Below are positions 9,414-17,916 of a stretch of 54,033 nt of DNA, one piece after another. The notes under the pieces are model-generated. The model was not told where the DNA came from. It saw only the letters and a list, made by a program, of their open reading frames with translations, and ran no database searches. The DNA is from Candidatus Heimdallarchaeota archaeon (GTDB lineage Archaea > Asgardarchaeota > Heimdallarchaeia > JABLTI01), in contig JAUWKS010000020.1 of the NCBI GenBank assembly GCA_030614005.1, positions 1 to 54,033 of the forward strand, read 5' to 3'. Every line of letters starts with the position of its first letter. Within the stretch, counting starts at the first letter, position 1. A program made the translations under genes and the position numbers.

Positions 9414-10115
9414 ATGGCTAATTGGTGGGAATACGTTCTTGCTTTATCTCCTTCAGTAGTAATCTTAGTCTTATATTTACTAAGTTACCTTTGGGGCAAA
9501 AAAAAGAACAAAAAATTTGCATTAGAAATGCTATCGAAAATAGCTGTCCCATTAAATGATTATTGTGAATCATTTGAAAAAGTTACTCAAGAAAAAGAAA
9601 GATACCAATTAGTTTGCCGACCAACCAAAGATGCTCCTATGAGAACGATGGTTGTTTTAGGAATCCCCCTTGGCAGACCATTTTTCATTGCTTTTATCTG
9701 GGACAAAATTAGAAAAAACAGAGACAAATATACTCTTTCAGCAAACTTGAGGAAAAGACCTCCATTTTCACTTGAAGTAGTTTCGAAGAAGCGAAAGAAA
9801 GTGCTGAAAGGTGATCAAGATTACTTTATGGAACTCAAAGAAGTATCTACAACAGGATTCCTCAATGAATATTTCATTATTAAAACAAACAATGTCAGGT
9901 CTGCAACGAAATTATTGTCAAATGAAAGTTTACTTAGGTTATTAGCAAAAACTAGAAATGATACTTTATGGCTCTCATTAAGACACGAAGTTAAAGAAGT
10001 TGGCATGCAATTTGAATCCATCTTCGAATATGAAGAAGAACAAATAGAGAATACTGTTGAATTATTTTTAAAAGTAATAGAAGCAATTCCATATCCTCGC
10101 AAAGGTAAATATTGA
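9414..10115 (+). CDS. membrane-anchored protein of unknown function
   Basis: The 233-aa product has one N-terminal membrane segment (residues about 7-28, YVLALSPSVVILVLYLLSYLWG) followed by KKKNKK, which suggests the rest faces the cytosol. The soluble part is beta-rich in the middle and ends in two acidic helices. I recognise no domain. It is separated from the ATPase by 110 bp and ends at a convergent terminator shared with the NAD(P)HX repair gene. Confidence 0.65.
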   Translation: MANWWEYVLALSPSVVILVLYLLSYLWGKKKNKKFALEMLSKIAVPLNDYCESFEKVTQEKERYQLVCRPTKDAPMRTMVVLGIPLGRPFFIAFIWDKIRKNRDKYTLSANLRKRPPFSLEVVSKKRKKVLKGDQDYFMELKEVSTTGFLNEYFIIKTNNVRSATKLLSNESLLRLLAKTRNDTLWLSLRHEVKEVGMQFESIFEYEEEQIENTVELFLKVIEAIPYPRKGKY

Positions 10116-10137
10116 GACTAAGGATGAATTAAGTCTC
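10112..10137. terminator. bidirectional hairpin terminator
   Basis: TGAGACT (10112-10118) and AGTCTCA (10131-10137) form a 7-bp stem and are followed by TTATTTTTTC. It sits between two convergent genes and could serve either strand. Confidence 0.5.
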
Positions 10138-10148
10138 ATTATTTTTTC

Positions 10149-11651
10149 TTATTTTTTTACCGAAAGAATTACTTCAGGTATTTTTTCAATGACATCTGTT
10201 GCTAATAAGCTGTTACCAAAATCTTCTGCAGCCAATTCTCCAGCCTTTCCTGTTAAATAAGATGATGCACTTGCTGCTCGAAATAGGTTAGCATTTATTG
10301 CACTTAATGTTCCTAGAATTCCAGCTAATACATCTCCAGTTCCACCAACAGTCATTCCAACATGACCAGTTCGATTAATTTTTGATGACCGAACATCAGA
10401 AATAACATCATATTTACCTTTTAGTAGAATGGTTGTATTATACTTCTGAGCTATTTCAAATACTCTTACTTTCCTATCAAACCAGTTATTTGACAGTTTT
10501 TCTCCAAAAAGAATTTTGAACTCACCCATATGAGGAGTAAGCACAATTTTTTTGGATTTCAATATAGACAAATCGGTGCTTATTGCTTTCAATGCATCAG
10601 CATCAATAATTAAGGGCTTGTCTGAAGGCGTTTTCTTTATTACATCAAGTACAAACTCAATAGTTTCAGGGTTTTCGCTTATTCCAGGACCGATCACCAT
10701 ACTATCAAATTTCTTTAGTTGTTCCAAAATTGTTGCTGTATGTTTCTTGGTAAGGTAATCTCCCTGGAGTGATTTCACTATCATATTTGGTGAATCTGAT
10801 CGGACGGACGATGCAATACTTTCCGGAATACAAGTGATAACTAAATCTGCTCCGGCACGTAATGCTGCTCGAGAGGTTAATACAGGAGCTCCGGAGTATT
10901 TTAAACTCCCACCTACAACAAGGACCATTCCATTTTCCCCTTTGTGAGAATCAGTTTTGCGATTGGGAAACGCAGCACGCAAATCACCTTTCCCTACAAA
11001 AAGCTCAGCTTCGGGCGGAACACCAATACTACAAATAATGGTTTTTTCTTGCAAGCCCTTTATCGTTAAGCAAGGTTTTGTATCATGAAAAGTTGCTATT
11101 TTATCAGCGTTAATCATCAACTTGGTTTTCTTGGGTTGATCAGACCACATTCCTGAAGGCAAGTCAACAGCAAATATTGATTTGTTGGCTTTGTTTATTG
11201 TTTTAATCGCGCTTTTAATAGGCTCATAAGGCTCATTTGTTAAACCAATGCCTAAGAGTGAATCGATAATTAAATCTACATCAGATAATTTTTCCTCTAA
11301 TATTTTAATTAATGAAGAATCAGATATTATGATGATCTCAATAGAATGCTCTAATTGTGTTAAAATATTGAAATTAGTCAGAGCTGCATGAGAACGTATT
11401 TTTGATTTAGAACCAATAAGGAATAGTCGAACTTTTTTGTTCATTGAAACAAGATGACGAGCGAGAACCATGCCATCCCCCCCATTATTCCCTGTACCAC
11501 AGCAAACTGCGATAAACTTAGCATTAGGATATTCTTTAGCAGCAACTCTTGCACCAGCTGCACCAGCATTTTCCATTAACTGCAGAACAGATAAGCCTAA
11601 TTCCTCACTGTTTTCATCAATAATCCGGACTTCTTCAGAAGTGATGACCAT
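10149..11651 (-). CDS. nnr: bifunctional NAD(P)HX epimerase / ADP-dependent NAD(P)HX dehydratase
   Basis: The 500-aa protein fuses the two enzymes that repair hydrated NADH and NADPH. The N-terminal YjeF_N epimerase domain (residues 1-210) shows CCGTGNNGGDGMVLARHL and the acidic DLIIDSLLGIGL. The C-terminal carbohydrate-kinase-like dehydratase domain (about 220-500) shows KGENGMVLVVGGS, DADAL, LTPHMGEF, LLKGKYDVI and the catalytic GTGDVLAGI. This fused form, ADP-dependent in bacteria and archaea, has the usual length. It sits 130 bp downstream of malic enzyme, an NAD(P)-linked enzyme, but linkage between them is only positional. Confidence 0.93.
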   Translation of the reverse strand: MVITSEEVRIIDENSEELGLSVLQLMENAGAAGARVAAKEYPNAKFIAVCCGTGNNGGDGMVLARHLVSMNKKVRLFLIGSKSKIRSHAALTNFNILTQLEHSIEIIIISDSSLIKILEEKLSDVDLIIDSLLGIGLTNEPYEPIKSAIKTINKANKSIFAVDLPSGMWSDQPKKTKLMINADKIATFHDTKPCLTIKGLQEKTIICSIGVPPEAELFVGKGDLRAAFPNRKTDSHKGENGMVLVVGGSLKYSGAPVLTSRAALRAGADLVITCIPESIASSVRSDSPNMIVKSLQGDYLTKKHTATILEQLKKFDSMVIGPGISENPETIEFVLDVIKKTPSDKPLIIDADALKAISTDLSILKSKKIVLTPHMGEFKILFGEKLSNNWFDRKVRVFEIAQKYNTTILLKGKYDVISDVRSSKINRTGHVGMTVGGTGDVLAGILGTLSAINANLFRAASASSYLTGKAGELAAEDFGNSLLATDVIEKIPEVILSVKK

Positions 11652-11780
11652 TGTTAGAACCTTCAGTATGCAATATAACCTCTAAATCTAATGATTAATT
11701 TATCTGATGAACAATAAAATCTTTTTACAATAGAATGCAATCGATAATTGATATAAAAAAAAGGAAATATAACCAAAGAA

Positions 11781-13133
11781 TTAGATCTTTGGTTTGATAA
11801 ATTCTTTATCCATTAACATAAAAGTCATGTCTCTAGAATGTTTGATTCGTTCTTCAGCCATTTTATAGAGTTCTTTTTCTTCCATCTCAATGCGTGCAAT
11901 ACCTTGCTCAATTGCTTTCATTCCAACTCGAGTAGCTTCTAATGGATATACTTCCCATTCACTCATATTTGGTGTGATATAATCAGCAGATAAGCCTTTC
12001 TTGATTGCTACTTCAGCAAGTGCTTGAGCAGCAGCAATGCACATTTCATCTGTGATGGTTGAAGCTTGAACATCTAAAGTGCCTCTAAAGATACCAGGAA
12101 ATCCTAAGCTGTTATTAACTTGGTTTGGAAAGTCGCTTCGACCAGTTCCAACAACTTTCGCTCCTGCTTCTTTTGCTTCCCAAGGCCATATTTCGGGTAG
12201 CGGATTAGCGCAAGCAAAAACAATGGAATCTGAAGCCATTTTAGAAACCCATTCTTTCTTAATTGTACCAGGTTCTGATTTGGATGCAGAAATAAGAACA
12301 TCGGCATCTTCTGTAGCGTTGCCAAAATCACCAGAAACACCTTCACCATTGGTTTTTTGAGCAAGATCATATTTGAACGTGTCATAATCTTTCCCATCAA
12401 TGATATCTTTGCGATCTTTGGTAAGTATACTTTTGGAATCGCACATTACAATGTTTTTGAGGTTTACACCAGCAGTTTCTAACATATAAGCTGTTCTTGT
12501 GTTTGCAGAGCCAACTCCGAGCATAGCGATTTTTACTTGATCGATTTCTTTCCCGACGAATTTTAGAGCACCAAATACACCTGCTAAAATAACTGCAGCT
12601 GTACCTTGAGCATCATCATGCCAAACTGGAATGTCCATCTCTTTGCGTAATGTTTCAAGAATTTTGTAACATTTTGGTTTGGAAAAGTCTTCAAGATTAA
12701 TACCACCGAAAGATGGTTGTAAGAGTTTCACTGTCTTAATAATTTCATCAGGATCTTTGGTATCTAAACAAATAGGAACAGCGTCAACGCCACCCAAGTA
12801 CTTGAATAGTAGGGCTTTACCCTCCATAACTGGCAAAGCAGCTTCTGGACCAATATCACCTAAACCTAACACTCTTGTGCCATCAGAAACGACAGCAACA
12901 GTGTTCGCTTTATTAGTATGTTTGAATACTTCCTCTTTATTAGCTTCAATAGCTCTGCATGGTGCAGCTACTCCAGGAGTATACCAAATACCAAAAGCAT
13001 CAAAATCCCATATAGAACATTTTGGAACGGTTTGAATCTTTCCTTGATAGTAAGGATGAAGTTTCATTGCAATACCTGCAGGCGCTTTAGCCTTTTCCAA
13101 TAGTTCTTCTTTAGTAACTTTTTTCTCTGTCAT
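11781..13133 (-). CDS. malic enzyme (oxaloacetate-decarboxylating malate dehydrogenase)
   Basis: The 450-aa sequence matches the short prokaryotic malic enzyme type: YTPGVAAPCRAI near the N-terminus, the Tyr/Lys catalytic region GLGDIGPEAALPVMEGKALLFK, metal-binding INLEDFSKPKC and WHDDAQGTAAVILAG, and a Rossmann segment IAMLGVGSANTRTA. It oxidatively decarboxylates malate to pyruvate with NAD or NADP; the loop after the Rossmann Gly run is not diagnostic by eye. It has no phosphotransacetylase-like tail, as expected at this length. The gene begins with ATG 13133, 220 bp from the intron-containing tRNA gene. Confidence 0.93.
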   Translation of the reverse strand: MTEKKVTKEELLEKAKAPAGIAMKLHPYYQGKIQTVPKCSIWDFDAFGIWYTPGVAAPCRAIEANKEEVFKHTNKANTVAVVSDGTRVLGLGDIGPEAALPVMEGKALLFKYLGGVDAVPICLDTKDPDEIIKTVKLLQPSFGGINLEDFSKPKCYKILETLRKEMDIPVWHDDAQGTAAVILAGVFGALKFVGKEIDQVKIAMLGVGSANTRTAYMLETAGVNLKNIVMCDSKSILTKDRKDIIDGKDYDTFKYDLAQKTNGEGVSGDFGNATEDADVLISASKSEPGTIKKEWVSKMASDSIVFACANPLPEIWPWEAKEAGAKVVGTGRSDFPNQVNNSLGFPGIFRGTLDVQASTITDEMCIAAAQALAEVAIKKGLSADYITPNMSEWEVYPLEATRVGMKAIEQGIARIEMEEKELYKMAEERIKHSRDMTFMLMDKEFIKPKI

Positions 13134-13354
13134 TGTTGCAACAACTTCTCTAAATAAAGTTACGTTACTTTGGGATACTCTTATTATATAAATGATTTTG
13201 CGATTTGAATTAAATAATTACTTCTGATACTAAGTGAAAAAGTAGTTTTTTTTTCACGAATATTTGAAGAGAAAAAATAATTCAATTTATCAACAAAAGA
13301 GAAATGCTTAAAACTGAATAGATTAAGAAAAAACCATAACCAATAGGCAACAAT

Positions 13355-13534
13355 GTCGAGGTAGCTTAGCTTGGTTACGGATGTCCACGCGTGCACGTTC
13401 GCCAGAATGGGCGCCTGACTCATAATCCAAATCGATTAACTCACAGTGGCCAGATTTGATGGGACATCAGGAGGTCGCGGGATCGAAAATCCATTAATAT
13501 TCTTAATGGCTCGGTATGCCCGCCCTCGACACCA
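13355..13534 (+). tRNA. tRNA with CAT anticodon (elongator Met or Ile2), three apparent BHB introns
   Basis: The acceptor stem is GTCGAGG (13355-13361) with CCTCGAC (13524-13530), then A73 and an encoded CCA (13532-13534). The anticodon CAT is at 13421-13423 in the loop CTCATAA, with stem CCTGA/TCAGG (13414-13418, 13467-13471). Three insertions, each framed by a 3-4 bp helix and 3-nt bulges, must be removed: D-arm, about 13377-13407 (31 nt; helix TTGG/CCAG); canonical site 37/38, 13425-13465 (41 nt; helix CTCA/TGGG, bulge TAA and ACA); T-loop, 13488-13517 (30 nt; helix ATCG/CGGT, bulges AAA and ATG). After removal the T-arm is GCGGG-ATCGAAG-CCCGC. G1:C72 and the lack of three G:C pairs in the anticodon stem exclude initiator tRNA. 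Confidence 0.85.
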
Positions 13535-13591
13535 ATTTTTTAAAATAAAATCATTAAAATGAAATTCTTTTTTGAACCTTAAATGAAATGT

Positions 13592-13945
13592 TTATTTGAA
13601 ACAATTTTTGAGTTCGTTTTCGAATTCACTTGCTGATGAAATAATATGAAATATTTCTAATATCCAAGCAATTTCATTTAAATCTTCAAAAGAGATTTTT
13701 TGTGATATCTCAGATAATTCTTGTGAATATTTGGTAAAATTCTTTACTCTGACTGAATGAAAGGACTCATAAATTTTATCTATTTTTTTAATCAAACAAT
13801 CAATATCAACGTTAGCTTTATTTCGCTGCTTACATAGTATTGATCCTACCACATGCCAAACTTCATTATCTTCAAAACTTTGCTTTTTACCAGATAATAC
13901 GAAAAAATTAGCCGTTCTTCCATACAATGTTTCTGATGCAACCAC
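13592..13945 (-). CDS. hypothetical protein, start uncertain
   Basis: From GTG 13945 the product is 117 aa, mostly helical at its C-terminus, with no domain I recognise. The frame stays open upstream to 14098 and reads as protein-like (for example ERVIACNSIKENKS and ILINYSNELEIDFC), but has no ATG, GTG or TTG there. AGGAGG lies directly against the GTG, too close for a good ribosome site. So either the gene starts at a rare codon near 14089, or its 5' end is decayed. Coding confidence is moderate and the start is poorly supported. Confidence 0.45.
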   Translation of the reverse strand: MVASETLYGRTANFFVLSGKKQSFEDNEVWHVVGSILCKQRNKANVDIDCLIKKIDKIYESFHSVRVKNFTKYSQELSEISQKISFEDLNEIAWILEIFHIISSASEFENELKNCFK

Positions 13946-14141
13946 CTCCTTCTCAATTGAAGAAGTAGAACAAAAATCAATTTCCAGCTCATTAGAGTAG
14001 TTAATTAAAATGATTTTTGTTTTAATTATTTCTCTACTTTTATTTTCTTTAATTGAATTACAAGCTATTACTCTTTCCTGAGAAAGAATTGAGATAGCTT
14101 ATGGAGGATTTAATTGTTCTTTTTATCTCTAAAAGAAATTA

Positions 14142-14256
14142 GAAGAAGTGTGTCTCCGAGTAACTATGATCGGTCCTTATCGGGTGCTAGCCAAGCATTG
14201 ATCCCGACTCAACTTGTCGGATTTCTTCACAGACACAAGTACCCTTTAGGGTTAAT
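14142..14256 (+). ncRNA. structured non-coding element, possible RNA
   Basis: This stretch has several nested pairings: TCCGA (14155-14159) with TCGGA (14217-14221), and an inner hairpin TCGGG-TGCT/AGCA-CCCGA around 14180-14207. The 5' and 3' flanks offer two competing closures, GAAGAA with TTCTTC or GTGTCT with AGACAC. A small ACCC-TTTA-GGGT hairpin follows at 14241-14252. It lies about 140 bp upstream of the CBS gene on the plus strand. It could be a small RNA or a regulatory leader; I could not fit it to tRNA, 5S, SRP, RNase P or a standard H/ACA guide. The strand is assumed. Confidence 0.3.
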
Positions 14257-14393
14257 CTCTCAAAAGCTTTTCTAAACACATACATTAAATATTGAATAAA
14301 TAAATGGTTTAAAACTTCATTTTAGTATGACAATCTATAATAACTTGAATCGTCATAGTTTAATGAAATGAACATAGGAGCTGATTTACAACA

Positions 14394-15035
14394 ATGACTA
14401 AAGAAATAAGCAACGATTCGAAAGTTCATATGGAAGTATCTGAAGTCATGACTTCGACAGTTCATACTATTTCTCCTAGTGAAACTGTAGAAGCAGCTGC
14501 AAAGATGATGCTAGATAACAAAGTTGGAAGCATAATTATTCTATCAAAAGATGATAACCCGAAACCTTTGGGCATTGTAACAGAACGGGATATTGTTACT
14601 CGAGTAGTCGCTATTGGTAAGAACCCCGCAAAAATACCTGTAGATGAAATAGCTACTCGTCCTGTTGTCACTGCTCCTCCAACTCTTGATGTTGCAGTAG
14701 CAATGTCACTTATGGCTCGTTTAAACATTAGAAGATTAATTATTGTTGAGGGAAATAACGTTAGTGGTATTTGTACCTATCGGGATTTGTTGAGAGTTGC
14801 TCCCAGCTTAATTGAGGTAGCACTTGAATTTGAAAAAATAGGTTATAGGAATAAACAAGATCCAGATGAAATTGACACCGTGTATGAAGATTATGATAAA
14901 GATTCTGAGTTAAATAACCAAGATTTAACTCTCGGATTCTATTGTACGATGTGTGGTGATCGGTTTGATGATGCTCCACTCGGAGATGACGATCAACCGT
15001 TGTGTAGTGATTGCTTTGCTTCCAGAAATGATTAA
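14394..15035 (+). CDS. CBS-domain pair protein with C-terminal zinc ribbon
   Basis: Of the 213 residues, about 12-145 form two CBS repeats (EVMTSTVHTISPSETVEAAA then DEIATRPVVTAPPTLDVAVA), each with the typical GIVTERDI / GICTYRDL end. Such pairs usually bind adenosine nucleotides. The last 30 residues form a Cys4 zinc ribbon, CTMCGDRF...CSDC. This CBS-plus-ribbon layout is common in archaea but its ligand and target are unknown. It is followed 117 bp later by a four-CBS protein, suggesting a related regulatory pair. Confidence 0.85.
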   Translation: MTKEISNDSKVHMEVSEVMTSTVHTISPSETVEAAAKMMLDNKVGSIIILSKDDNPKPLGIVTERDIVTRVVAIGKNPAKIPVDEIATRPVVTAPPTLDVAVAMSLMARLNIRRLIIVEGNNVSGICTYRDLLRVAPSLIEVALEFEKIGYRNKQDPDEIDTVYEDYDKDSELNNQDLTLGFYCTMCGDRFDDAPLGDDDQPLCSDCFASRND

Positions 15036-15151
15036 TTTCAAGTAAGTAATAGCAACTAATAAAAAGTGATTGTAAAATCACAACACAAGTCAATATAGAA
15101 AAGTCAAATAAAGGAAATCAAAAGAAAAAAGTATTATTTTGGAGGAATTTT

Positions 15152-15952
15152 ATGAAAGTTTCAGAAGTAATGTCTGTAAAGTATGGTACTGTAGATAAGG
15201 ACCAAATGCTCTCCAATGCTCTAACTATTATGCGAAAGAAAAAGCATATTTCGAGATTGGTTGTGCTTGACAAGGATAAACCTGTAGGAGTCATCTCTTT
15301 CAGAGATGTGGCTGACCGGTTAGGAACATATAAAACTGATGGCATTTCTCCAACAAGCCTTAGAGTCTCTAGTGCTATGTCCTTCCCTATCGTTTCAGTT
15401 GAGTCTGAATCTAATTTAATTGAGGCAGCTAAATTGATGACAGAACAGAAGATTTCATCACTTTTAGTTATCGATGGAGAAGAATTGAAAGGATTATTAA
15501 CAAAGCACAATCTTTTAACTATTGCTCTTCGCTGCAAGAAGATTAAAGTTAAAGATATGATGACTCCCGAACCAAAGCAAATAACCTCAAGTGAAAGAGT
15601 AATGGCAGCACGAAATATTATGTTTACTAATAATTACAGTGCTTTGCCTGTTGTTGATGATGAGAAATTAGTTGGTATTGTAGATGACCAAATAATTGCT
15701 GATGCATTAGCAAAACTTCGTGAAAAAGTACCAAGAAAACACCAGAAGCATCGTTTAGATGAATATTACATTGGACAAGTAATGCGAATGATGCCACCTA
15801 CAATTGATGAAAATGCTCCCCTGTGTGATTTAATTCAAGTATTCATAGATACACAAGCAAAAGCGGTCTTTGTTTTAGGCAAGGATGAACAATTGGTTGG
15901 AATACTATCTGTAACAGATATTGCCAACGCAATTGCAGAAGAAAGAATTTAA
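15152..15952 (+). CDS. protein with four CBS domains
   Basis: The 266-aa product consists of four consecutive CBS repeats and nothing else: residues about 1-60 (KVSEVMSVKYGTV...PVGVISFRDVA), 68-125 (SSAMSFPIVSV...LKGLLTKHNLL), 130-190 (KDMMTPEPKQI...LVGIVDDQII) and 205-266 (GQVMRMMPPTI...LVGILSVTDIA). Stand-alone CBS proteins sense AMP, ATP or related ligands and regulate other proteins. A strong GGAGG lies 8 bases before the ATG. It is followed 27 bp later by dihydroorotase, so the two are probably co-transcribed. Confidence 0.88.
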   Translation: MKVSEVMSVKYGTVDKDQMLSNALTIMRKKKHISRLVVLDKDKPVGVISFRDVADRLGTYKTDGISPTSLRVSSAMSFPIVSVESESNLIEAAKLMTEQKISSLLVIDGEELKGLLTKHNLLTIALRCKKIKVKDMMTPEPKQITSSERVMAARNIMFTNNYSALPVVDDEKLVGIVDDQIIADALAKLREKVPRKHQKHRLDEYYIGQVMRMMPPTIDENAPLCDLIQVFIDTQAKAVFVLGKDEQLVGILSVTDIANAIAEERI

Positions 15953-15979
15953 TTTTTAATAAATTAGGAGTTCTTTCCA

Positions 15980-17323
15980 TTGACAATCGATCTCAATATT
16001 GTTAATGGAAATCTCTTCCTTGGTTCTGAATTTAGACAAGGAGGAATTTCCATTGAAGGTGAACGTATAATTAAGATTGGGAAAGAACCTTCTCTACCCA
16101 AAGCGTCTCATAAAATTGATGCTAAAGGAGCAATCGTTATTCCAGGGATTATAGATATCCATGTCCATTTTCGTGATTTACAGCAAAAATACAAAGAAAC
16201 CTTAGTATCAGGATCGATATCAGCTCTCGCAGGTGGAATAACAACAGTTCTGGACATGCCAAATAACAAGCCCCCAACAGATTCTATTAGTAGAATTCAA
16301 GAAAAAGAAGCTCTCATCCAAAATAAAGCAGCAGTAAATATTGGTTTTTACAGTTTGTTCCCAAAAGACAATTCAGAGATAGCAAAATTAGCAAACGAAG
16401 GAGTATTTGGTTTTAAAATATACCCAGCAGATAACTACTATCCACCAAAAGATAATGATTCCTTAAATAGAGCAATGAAGGAAATTGCTAGAACAAAGCT
16501 CCCTGTTATCATTCATCCGGACAATGGATTTGCTGGTGAAACTGAAAAACAATTGTTTGCTACAGATTTACCACCAATTGATGCTTTTATTAAAGCTCAT
16601 AATCAATTGGAAGAAGCAAAAGCACTTGAGACTTTTATTGATTTATCAAACAAAGTAGATGGGAAATTACATTGCGCTCATGTTACAGCCAAAGAGACTG
16701 TTGAGATAATTACTAAAAATAAGGACCTTCAAATGCTCTCGAGTGAAGTATGTCCACATCATCTCAGTCTAGGCGTTAAAGAACTACATAAATTTAAATC
16801 CCAGGCAAAATGCTTACCACCTCTAAGAACAAAACAAGATCAAGATGCTCTTTGGCAAGCTTTGAATGATGATGTAATAAATATTATATCAACAGATCAT
16901 GCTCCGCACTCATATGAAGAAAAACATTGTGAATTTGAGGTTGCTGCTTCGGGTATCCACGGTCTCGAGACACTGGTACCAATTATGTTCACTCATGCAT
17001 TAAGAGGGATGATTTCTTTTGAGAAATTGATACCAAAAATGACAACTAATCCTGCTAAATTAATGGGAATTGAACATAGAGGTGAATTGTTGGAAGGAAA
17101 CTTTGCTGATATTGTTATCCTCAAAAAGAAGAAATACCAAATTGTTTCAGCGCAATTTGAATCAAAAGCTAAATGGTCTCCCTTTGATGGGTATGCAATC
17201 AATTTTCTTCCAGACTATGTATTAGTTAATGGGTATTTAGCAAAAGAAGAAGAATACATCAGTTCTAAAGCTACTTCTGGAAAAGCAATCAAAAATTCAA
17301 ACGAAAAATTAAATATTGAATAG
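15980..17323 (+). CDS. pyrC: dihydroorotase
   Basis: The 447-aa amidohydrolase carries the zinc-binding DIHVHFRDLQQKYKET, the GFKIYPADNYY region, metal His residues in PVIIHPDN and HCAHVTA, SEVCPHHLSL and the late DHAPHSYEEK with the catalytic Asp. Conversion of carbamoyl-aspartate to dihydroorotate in pyrimidine synthesis fits best; allantoinase is the main alternative because the families are close. Translation starts at TTG with AGGAG upstream. The gene is in a plus-strand run with two CBS regulators, but no other pyrimidine gene is nearby. Confidence 0.85.
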   Translation: MTIDLNIVNGNLFLGSEFRQGGISIEGERIIKIGKEPSLPKASHKIDAKGAIVIPGIIDIHVHFRDLQQKYKETLVSGSISALAGGITTVLDMPNNKPPTDSISRIQEKEALIQNKAAVNIGFYSLFPKDNSEIAKLANEGVFGFKIYPADNYYPPKDNDSLNRAMKEIARTKLPVIIHPDNGFAGETEKQLFATDLPPIDAFIKAHNQLEEAKALETFIDLSNKVDGKLHCAHVTAKETVEIITKNKDLQMLSSEVCPHHLSLGVKELHKFKSQAKCLPPLRTKQDQDALWQALNDDVINIISTDHAPHSYEEKHCEFEVAASGIHGLETLVPIMFTHALRGMISFEKLIPKMTTNPAKLMGIEHRGELLEGNFADIVILKKKKYQIVSAQFESKAKWSPFDGYAINFLPDYVLVNGYLAKEEEYISSKATSGKAIKNSNEKLNIE

Positions 17324-17344
17324 TCAATCGAAAATGGATTTAAT

Positions 17345-17866
17345 TTGAAGGTGAAAAACATTAGTAACGAAAGTCTTAGAAACCAGAAATTCATTGTTGA
17401 TAAAATGTATCGTAAATTATCGAGATGGTTACGAATTTTAGGGTATGATACCATTTTTGATCCACTTCTTAATGATTCGGATATTCTAGCTTTAGCAAGT
17501 TCTGAAGAAAGGTTTCTACTTACTAGAGATGAAGATTTAGAACAAAAAGCAAGAAAGTTGAAGGTTAAAACAATAAATGCTGATGGAAAAACAATAGAAG
17601 AAAGATTGGTTAAATTGCAAAAGCAAACTGGAATAGAGCTAACTCTGCCAAGTGAAATACTCTCTCGTTGTTCAATCTGTAATAGTAAAATTGTATCTAT
17701 TAGTAAAGAAGAAATTCTTGAACGAATTTTGGATGGAACAGAAAAACAATTTGATGCTTTCTGGATATGTACAAATGATAATTGTAAACAGATTTTTTGG
17801 AAAGGACATCATTGGGAAGAAATCGCTAATTCTCTCAAAATTTGCCAAGAATTGATAGATTCATAA
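17345..17866 (+). CDS. Mut7-C domain protein (PIN-like RNase fold plus zinc ribbon)
   Basis: The 173-aa product has the Mut7-C pattern: FIVDKMYRKLSRWLRILGYDT (residues about 17-37), LLTRDEDLEQKA, and the zinc ribbon CSICNSKI...CTNDNCKQIFWKGHHWEEI at the C-terminus. The family is a PIN-like nuclease relative also seen in eukaryotic EXD3/Mut-7; biochemical activity in archaea is not settled. TTG 17345 is the assumed start; GTG 17351 is also possible. It follows pyrC by 21 bases and is likely in the same transcript. Confidence 0.85.
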   Translation: MKVKNISNESLRNQKFIVDKMYRKLSRWLRILGYDTIFDPLLNDSDILALASSEERFLLTRDEDLEQKARKLKVKTINADGKTIEERLVKLQKQTGIELTLPSEILSRCSICNSKIVSISKEEILERILDGTEKQFDAFWICTNDNCKQIFWKGHHWEEIANSLKICQELIDS

Positions 17867-17916
17867 AAATTGCTTGCTGGAAAGATTAAATAAAATTGAA
17901 AAGTATGTAATTAATA

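Noticed and set aside
13184..13423. 79-codon ORF on the minus strand overlapping the tRNA
   Set aside because: It overlaps the tRNA acceptor, D-arm and anticodon region and reads as Phe/Leu-rich noise; the tRNA explains the sequence.
14142..14240. H/ACA guide RNA
   Set aside because: An ACA follows a TTCTTC stem, but the distance from the upper stem (about 8 nt) does not fit the usual 14-16 nt pocket spacing.
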